This document shows positions 6,042 to 9,838 of a stretch of DNA of 9,838 bases, in pieces. The DNA lies in the NCBI GenBank assembly GCA_023451915.1, contig JAEXXS010000339.1, forward strand, positions 1-9,838. Direction: 5' to 3'. This DNA is from Pseudomonadota bacterium. GTDB taxonomy: Bacteria > Pseudomonadota > Alphaproteobacteria > Rhizobiales > Rhizobiaceae. Each line of letters starts with the position of its first letter. The first letter of the stretch is position 1. The notes beneath the pieces are model-generated. The model worked only from the letters and a program-made list of their open reading frames with translations. It searched no databases and was not told the DNA's origin. The position numbers and the translations under genes are program-made.

Positions 6042-6962
6042 TTATGCTTCTGCCTGTTCAGAAGTAAGCGCTTGGGCGTCTTCCTCTCCCTGATAGGGGC
6101 GGGGACGATGAACCAGCGTGACCAGCACGACCGAGATAATCATCAGCAGATACCATGAGCCGAGCTTGCCGAGTGAAACCGGCACCCAGCCATTCTGCTG
6201 GTTGGGGTAGAGCCAGGCCTTCGACCATGTGCCGATATTTTCTGCAAACCAGATGAAGAGCGAGGTCAGCAGGAAGGCCACGAGCAGAGGCATTTTGTGC
6301 CGAAAGCGGAACACGCGATAATGCATGCTGGTGCGCCAGAACAGGGCGAATGTCAGCGCAAAGAGCGGCCAGCGAATATCCCAGATGAAATGATGGGCGA
6401 AGAAATTGACATAGATCGCGGCCGCCAGCACCAATGTCGTCCAGAGCGGCGGATAATGGTTCAGCCTTATATCGAAGATGCGGTTGATGCGCGCCATATA
6501 CGAGCCGACCGCTGCATACATGAAGCCTGAAAACAGCGGCACGCCGCCGATGCGAAAGAAGTTCTCTTCCGGATAGATCCACGACCCGGCATGAGTCTTG
6601 AACACTTCCATGGCCGTACCGACAACATGGAAAATCAGGATGACCTTGGCTTCCTCCCATGCCTCCAGCTTGAAAACCAGCATGGCAAGCTGGATGGCAA
6701 GCGCGGAAAGGAACAGGAAATCATAGCGCGTGATATAATTGGCGATGCCCCCAACGCCGCTTTCCGGCCACAGCCAGCGGGTGAGGATGATGAGGCCGAG
6801 CATGGCGCCGCCAAACAGGCAGGCCCATGCCTGTTTCAGCCCGAAGACCAGAAATTCGATCAGCCCATCGGTCAGGCGGTTGCGCGGCAGCCGGTCGAGG
6901 ATGCGGTGGGCCGCCGCATCGATTGACTGTTCAAGGCCGGTAAAATGCCTATCTGCCTGCAA
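6042..6962 (-). CDS. DUF817 family integral membrane protein
   Basis: A 306-residue polytopic inner-membrane protein. I count about eight membrane segments: roughly residues 37-62, 81-98, 105-122, 141-157, 173-193, 197-212, 224-242 and 267-285. Conserved-looking polar patches lie at FKLEAWEEAKV (97-107), EVFKTHAGSW (119-128), FFAHHFIWDIRW (187-198) and ENIGTWSKAWLYP (241-253); the last is typical of DUF817 (relative of Bacillus YoaT). No biochemical role is established for the family. The reading frame opens only with TTG at 6962-6960; an in-frame TGA lies just upstream, and the next ATG (residue 54) would delete the first membrane segment, so TTG or a nearby CTG must be the start. It overlaps the end of the HAD gene by 14 bp with a weak SD, so it is probably translated by coupling in the argB-HAD operon. 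It converges on the autotransporter. Confidence 0.85.
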   Translation of the reverse strand: MQADRHFTGLEQSIDAAAHRILDRLPRNRLTDGLIEFLVFGLKQAWACLFGGAMLGLIILTRWLWPESGVGGIANYITRYDFLFLSALAIQLAMLVFKLEAWEEAKVILIFHVVGTAMEVFKTHAGSWIYPEENFFRIGGVPLFSGFMYAAVGSYMARINRIFDIRLNHYPPLWTTLVLAAAIYVNFFAHHFIWDIRWPLFALTFALFWRTSMHYRVFRFRHKMPLLVAFLLTSLFIWFAENIGTWSKAWLYPNQQNGWVPVSLGKLGSWYLLMIISVVLVTLVHRPRPYQGEEDAQALTSEQAEA

Positions 6963-7665
6963 TGATCTGTTCCAGAAACTGGGTCAGATTATCCGTCACA
7001 TAGTCCACCTGATCGGTAAATTCCGGGTCGCTTTCCCAAATTTCAGAAAAAGTCGGCTCAAAATTATTCGGCACGACCAGCACGGTTTTCATGCCGAGCG
7101 CCTTTGGCACGACGAGGTTGCGCGCCAGATCTTCAAACATCACCGCCTTGCTGGCATCGACGCCGAAAGCGCCAAGAAAACGGTCATAGGTGCCGCGTTC
7201 GGGCTTTGGCAGCAGACCAGCCGCTACGATGTCGAAAATATCGTCAAAATTATCCAGAATACCGAGCTGGCGCGCCGCGCGTTCGGCATGGCCGCGATCG
7301 CCATTGGTGAAGATGAAGCGGCGGCCGGGCAGCGATTTGATCGCTTCACCGAGCGCCGGATCGGGCTTCAGCCAGCTATAGTCAATATCGTGCACCTTTT
7401 GCAGAAAGTCGTCCGGGTCGATCTGGTGGCATTCCATCAGACCTTTCAGCGTGGTGCCATAGTCGAGATAGAACTGCTTCTGGATGCGCCGCGCTTCCTC
7501 GCGCGGCAATTGCAGCAGGTTTTCGACATAGCTCGTCATCTTCACGTCGATCTGCGAAAACAGATTGGCGGCGTGCGGGTAGAGCGTATTGTCGAGGTCG
7601 AACACCCAGTCCGTGACATGCTCAAAAGCTGGGGTGAAGGCCGAAGGATTGGAACTATTGGTCAT
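6949..7665 (-). CDS. HAD-superfamily hydrolase, pyrimidine 5'-nucleotidase type
   Basis: A 238-residue cytoplasmic phosphatase with all HAD motifs. Motif I is VFDLDNTLYP (D23 nucleophile, D25 acid/base), motif II is FIFTNGD (T120), motif III is K154 in LLPKPERGTY, and motif IV is MFEDLARN (E178, D179). DNTLYP and FTNGD are characteristic of the TIGR01993 pyrimidine 5'-nucleotidase group (yeast SDT1/PHM8-like), which dephosphorylates UMP/CMP or related monophosphates. The helical cap covers about residues 35-110. The ATG at 7665 has only a poor SD, consistent with translation downstream of argB, whose stop codon is 34 bp away. Its 3' end overlaps the DUF817 gene. The physiological substrate is not shown by sequence. 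Confidence 0.93.
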   Translation of the reverse strand: MTNSSNPSAFTPAFEHVTDWVFDLDNTLYPHAANLFSQIDVKMTSYVENLLQLPREEARRIQKQFYLDYGTTLKGLMECHQIDPDDFLQKVHDIDYSWLKPDPALGEAIKSLPGRRFIFTNGDRGHAERAARQLGILDNFDDIFDIVAAGLLPKPERGTYDRFLGAFGVDASKAVMFEDLARNLVVPKALGMKTVLVVPNNFEPTFSEIWESDPEFTDQVDYVTDNLTQFLEQIIAGR

Positions 7666-7673
7666 GGGTCTTT

Positions 7674-7729
7674 ATGGCACGATCAGTGTGCTCTTTCCAT
7701 CATGGCACGATCAACGTGCCGGCGCCATG
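7674..7729 (-). repeat. 28-bp imperfect tandem duplication at the 3' end of argB
   Basis: Two 28-bp units, 7674-7701 and 7702-7729, both begin with ATGGCACGATCA (12 identical bases) and agree at about 20 of 28 positions. The second unit is the last codons of argB; the first is the spacer between argB and the HAD gene. The argB copy also holds an inverted repeat, GGCACG (7704-7709) / CGTGCC (7715-7720), overlapping the last codons. It could be a remnant of a slippage duplication. Confidence 0.65.
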
Positions 7730-8590
7730 TTCGGTGAAGAGCTCCAGCAGCACGGAATGCGGCGTCTTGCCATTCAGGATGACAACGCCTTCCACGCCAC
7801 GGCGGATGGCTTCAATGCAGGTCTCAACCTTGGGGATCATGCCGCCGGAAATCGTGCCGTCCTTGATGAGCGCCTGCGCATCGGCAACGGAGAGTTCCTT
7901 GATCAGGTTCTTGTCCTTGTCCAGCACGCCCGGAACGTCGGTCAGGAACAGAAGACGCGTTGCGGCCAGCGCGCCAGCGATGGCGCCCGCAAAGGTGTCG
8001 GCATTGATGTTGTAGGTGTGGCCGTCGCGGCCCGGCGCAACCGGCGCAATGACTGGGATCATCTCGGAACGCGCCAGAAGATCGAGCAGGGTGCGGTCCA
8101 CTTCCGCCGGTTCACCGACGAAGCCGAGATCCAGCACCTTTTCGATGTTGGAATCCGGGTCGATGACGGTCTTGTGCGCCTTTTGTGCGAAGACCATATT
8201 GCCGTCCTTGCCGCACAGGCCGATGGCCCATTCGCCTTCGGCATTGATGAGGGCGACGATTTCCTTGTTGATGGAACCGGCCAGAACCATTTCCACCACT
8301 TCGACGGTCTTTTCGTCGGTGACGCGCAATCCGCCTTCAAAACGGGATTCAATGCCAAGCTTGGTCAGCATGGCCTGGATCTGCGGACCGCCGCCATGCA
8401 CCACAATCGGGTTGATGCCGGATTGCTTCAACAGCGCGATATCGCGGGCAAAGGCCTTGCCGAGCTCCGGATTGCCCATGGCGTGGCCGCCATATTTCAC
8501 GACGACATGCTTGTTCTCGTAGCGCTGCATATAGGGCAGGGCGGCGGAGAGGAGTTGTGCTTGCTTTTCGGAATTTTCAAGGGTCGTCAT
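7700..8590 (-). CDS. argB: Acetylglutamate kinase (ArgB)
   Basis: This is the amino-acid-kinase-fold enzyme that phosphorylates N-acetyl-L-glutamate with ATP, the second step of arginine synthesis in the cytoplasm and usually the arginine-feedback point. Visible motifs, in order, are [10 protein letters not shown] (nucleotide-binding Lys and Gly loop), [31 protein letters not shown] (in two parts; acetylglutamate site), [24 protein letters not shown] and [10 protein letters not shown] near the end. An in-frame ATG lies 12 bp earlier at 8602-8600 (300 aa), but it has no SD. The ATG at 8590 has GGAG (8600-8597) 6 nt upstream and gives [10 protein letters not shown], an N-terminus like that of rhizobial ArgB, so I prefer it (296 aa). 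It is first in the apparent operon argB-HAD-DUF817 and divergent from the histidine phosphatase gene. Confidence 0.95.
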   Translation of the reverse strand: MTTLENSEKQAQLLSAALPYMQRYENKHVVVKYGGHAMGNPELGKAFARDIALLKQSGINPIVVHGGGPQIQAMLTKLGIESRFEGGLRVTDEKTVEVVEMVLAGSINKEIVALINAEGEWAIGLCGKDGNMVFAQKAHKTVIDPDSNIEKVLDLGFVGEPAEVDRTLLDLLARSEMIPVIAPVAPGRDGHTYNINADTFAGAIAGALAATRLLFLTDVPGVLDKDKNLIKELSVADAQALIKDGTISGGMIPKVETCIEAIRRGVEGVVILNGKTPHSVLLELFTEHGAGTLIVP

Positions 8591-8636
8591 CGCGGGCTCC
8601 ATGGCTGGCGACAGGGCAGAAGAGGCAGGCTTTTCT

Positions 8637-8676
8637 AGACCGGTTTCGATCGAAATGGAATCCGCGAAAACGGTCT
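8637..8676. repeat. Inverted repeat between argB and the histidine phosphatase gene
   Basis: AGACCGGTTT (8637-8646) pairs with AAAACGGTCT (8667-8676), 9 of 10 matches. Between them TTTCGATCGAAA (8644-8655) is a perfect 12-bp palindrome overlapping the left arm. It sits in the 5' region of argB, about 50-90 bp before its start. It may be an operator or a degraded intergenic repeat. Confidence 0.5.
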
Positions 8677-8723
8677 CGCTGCTTATTTTTCACGAATAGT
8701 TTGCTGGAAACGGCGTCTTATCT

Positions 8724-8751
8724 TTGCTCTATCCAGATGGCATTTTATAGT
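8724..8751 (+). promoter_or_regulatory. Candidate promoter of the histidine phosphatase gene
   Basis: TTGCTC (8724-8729) and TATAGT (8746-8751) are separated by 16 nt. Transcription would begin near 8758, only about 5 nt before the ATG at 8763 but about 22 nt before the in-frame ATG at 8781, which slightly favours the later start. Pattern match only. Confidence 0.35.
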
Positions 8752-8762
8752 TTCGCTGTTCC

Positions 8763-9395
8763 ATGAAGAAAGTTGTTTCAATGCGTCGTTTGATTTTCAC
8801 CGCTCTTGTTTCGCTCTTTGCCCTCAACGCCGCCCAAAGCACGGCTGCTGCAGCATCCTCCACACAAACCGTGATCTTTGTCCGCCATGGCGAAAAGCCC
8901 GACGCAGGGCTTGGGCAATTGAGCTGTCGCGGCCTGAACCGCGCGCTGAAACTGCCAGCGGTCATCGCAAAACAGTTCGGCAAACCGGCGGCGATTTTCG
9001 CGCCCAATCCGTCTGAGGAGAAGGACGACAAGGGAGAGACCTATGCCTATGTGCGCCCGCTTGCGACCGTCGAACCGACCGCGATTTCGCTCGGTCTGCC
9101 GGTCGATACGCGCTTTGGCTTCGAAGATATCGACAAGCTGGAAGAAGCGCTGGAAGCGCCGGAGTATCGCGATGCGACCGTTCTGGTGGGCTGGGAGCAT
9201 AAGCAGATCGTCAAGCTGGTGCGCGACATCGTCAAGGAGAATGGTGGCGACAAACATAGCGTGCCCAAATGGTCAGGCGACGATTTCGACAGCATCTATG
9301 TGCTGCGCATAAACCGCGACGGGGAGAAAACCGACGTGCAATTCGAGCGCCGTAATCAGGGACTGAACGACCTGCCGGAAACCTGTCCTCTTTGA
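8763..9395 (+). CDS. Exported histidine phosphatase superfamily protein
   Basis: A 210-residue protein with a signal peptide (hydrophobic RRLIFTALVSLFALNAA, likely cleavage in the Ala run at 28-32). The phosphohistidine signature FVRHGEKPD (39-47) has R41 and H42 as catalytic residues; SCRGLNRAL supplies another conserved Arg (R59). H146 in VGWEHKQIV corresponds to the second catalytic His, and the usual pairing of Glu and His there is kept. Two cysteines in the mature part (C55 and C208 near the C-terminus) could form a disulfide in the periplasm. Branch-1 relatives remove phosphate from many small molecules or proteins; the substrate cannot be read from the sequence. The start is uncertain: neither ATG 8763 nor ATG 8781 (residue 7, 204 aa) has a good SD. 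The last base of the TGA stop is the first base of a 144-bp foldback repeat, which may act as its transcription end. Confidence 0.85.
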   Translation: MKKVVSMRRLIFTALVSLFALNAAQSTAAAASSTQTVIFVRHGEKPDAGLGQLSCRGLNRALKLPAVIAKQFGKPAAIFAPNPSEEKDDKGETYAYVRPLATVEPTAISLGLPVDTRFGFEDIDKLEEALEAPEYRDATVLVGWEHKQIVKLVRDIVKENGGDKHSVPKWSGDDFDSIYVLRINRDGEKTDVQFERRNQGLNDLPETCPL

Positions 9396-9538
9396 GAGCC
9401 TGCTCCAAAAGTCGCCCTGTGTGGCTGCAAATGGCGCTTTTCTTCATTCCGGTGCTCACGTACCTTTAAGTACGCTCCGCTCCGGTACTCGAAAATCACC
9501 ATTTTCGCACACACAGGCCGCTTTTTGAGTCAGGCTCT
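9395..9538. repeat. 144-bp foldback palindromic intergenic element
   Basis: The ends AGAGCCTG (9395-9402) and CAGGCTCT (9531-9538) are perfect complements. The arms extend inward about 57 bases (9396-9452 against 9482-9537), with about 35 of the first 47 positions complementary, including CCTGTGTG/CACACAGG. The centre holds a small hairpin, CGTAC (9459-9463) / GTACG (9470-9474). There is no open frame or transposase. It looks like a repeated, probably non-autonomous foldback element; similar GC-rich palindromes recur between genes in Brucella-type genomes, from memory. Confidence 0.75.
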
Positions 9539-9640
9539 AGAGCATTTCCAGCAAAAGTGCGAAGCGGTTTTGCGCAGGATAATGCGTAAAACAAATAGCT
9601 AGATCGGCTCCACGATTCCGTATTAACCGGAACTGCTCTA
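9538..9640. repeat. Bru-RS/RIME-like palindromic repeat element
   Basis: The element of about 103 bp has terminal inverted repeats TAGAGCA (9538-9544) and TGCTCTA (9634-9640). Internal pairings are GCAAAA (9551-9556) with TTTTGC (9568-9573), an alternative of TTTTGCGC with GCGTAAAA (9568-9575 with 9584-9591), and TTCCG (9616-9620) with CGGAA (9628-9632). Its size and sequence style (AGAGCATTTCC..., GAAGCGGTTTTGC, CGATTCCGTATTAACCGGAA) agree with the palindromic repeats described as Bru-RS in Brucella and RIME in Rhizobium. It sits between convergent genes, 19 bp from the end of engB, and could double as a terminator. Confidence 0.75.
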
Positions 9641-9659
9641 AGGACAGGTCAGGCGAAAA

Positions 9660-9838
9660 TCAGGATTCCTTGATCACCAGCGCAATAGCGGCGCGCAAAT
9701 CGTCGAGGCCGAGGCCCTTTTCCGACGAGGTGGCGATAATGCCGGGGAAGCAGGCCGCGCGGCGGAAGGTGAGCTTGTGCGTGTCCGCCATCAGGCGCGG
9801 CACGCCCGCCGGTTTGATCTTGTCGATCTTGGTCAGCA
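9660..9838 (-). CDS. engB: Ribosome biogenesis GTP-binding protein EngB/YihA/YsxC, C-terminal part
   Basis: Only the last 58 codons and the TGA (9662-9660) are in the window; the gene continues beyond the right edge. The translated part begins LTKIDKIKP, whose TKxD is the GTPase G4 motif that reads guanine, and contains [18 protein letters not shown], where TSSEKG is the G5 loop and the rest the closing helix of the TRAFAC-class EngB family. EngB is an essential GTPase needed for assembly of the large ribosomal subunit. It points the same way as argB but is separated from it by the two palindromic elements and the histidine phosphatase gene on the other strand, so the two are not a simple operon here. 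Confidence 0.9.
   Translation of the reverse strand, partial: LTKIDKIKPAGVPRLMADTHKLTFRRAACFPGIIATSSEKGLGLDDLRAAIALVIKES

Noticed and set aside
7589..8638. 349-residue + strand ORF over argB
   Set aside because: It is longer than argB but is antisense to a frame with all acetylglutamate kinase motifs; it has no family resemblance of its own.
9395..9640. Insertion sequence or attachment site
   Set aside because: There is no transposase or integrase frame and no clear flanking target duplication; the structure fits non-autonomous palindromic repeats.

Overview
The window looks like chromosomal DNA from the Brucella/Ochrobactrum group of Rhizobiales (Alphaproteobacteria). Three things suggest this: the protein sequences of DapD, ArgB and the C-terminal part of EngB; a BTLCP-type transglutaminase-like periplasmic protein; and, at the right end, two adjoining palindromic intergenic elements of the kind scattered through Brucella and rhizobial genomes (Bru-RS/RIME type). 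The genus is my inference from sequence memory, not from a search. I see no rRNA, tRNA, CRISPR array, transposase or phage gene.

Layout. Positions 3-1319 hold two small exported proteins on the + strand: a transglutaminase-like cysteine peptidase with its own terminator, and, after about 390 bp of AT-rich non-coding DNA, an 86-residue secreted protein with a strong ribosome binding site. A bidirectional terminator near 1455-1484 separates these from dapD (- strand, lysine/diaminopimelate synthesis). dapD is divergent from a LOG-family nucleotide phosphoribohydrolase gene (2591-3430); two short perfect inverted repeats lie in their shared 226-bp upstream region. After the LOG terminator comes a strikingly AT-rich stretch, then a 772-residue type Va autotransporter (3708-6026) whose passenger is eight HAF-type repeats, six of them in an exact 138-bp register, followed by a Pro/Gly/Ser-rich linker and a C-terminal beta-barrel ending in Phe.

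Convergent to the autotransporter is a - strand run in the order of transcription argB, a HAD-family pyrimidine 5'-nucleotidase-like gene and a DUF817 membrane protein. The last two overlap, and only about 34 bp separates argB from the HAD gene, so the three are probably co-transcribed. Upstream of argB, a + strand gene encodes an exported histidine-phosphatase-family protein. Its stop codon touches a 144-bp foldback palindrome that in turn abuts a 103-bp Bru-RS/RIME-like element; beyond them lies the 3' end of engB on the - strand.

How it works together: most of the window is housekeeping (lysine and arginine biosynthesis, nucleotide clean-up, a ribosome-assembly GTPase). The accessory part is the envelope/exported set, above all the AT-promoter plus HAF-repeat autotransporter. 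The best candidates for a second look are that autotransporter, the paired palindromic elements, and a small tandem duplication at the 3' end of argB. I do not see a clearly new multi-gene system.
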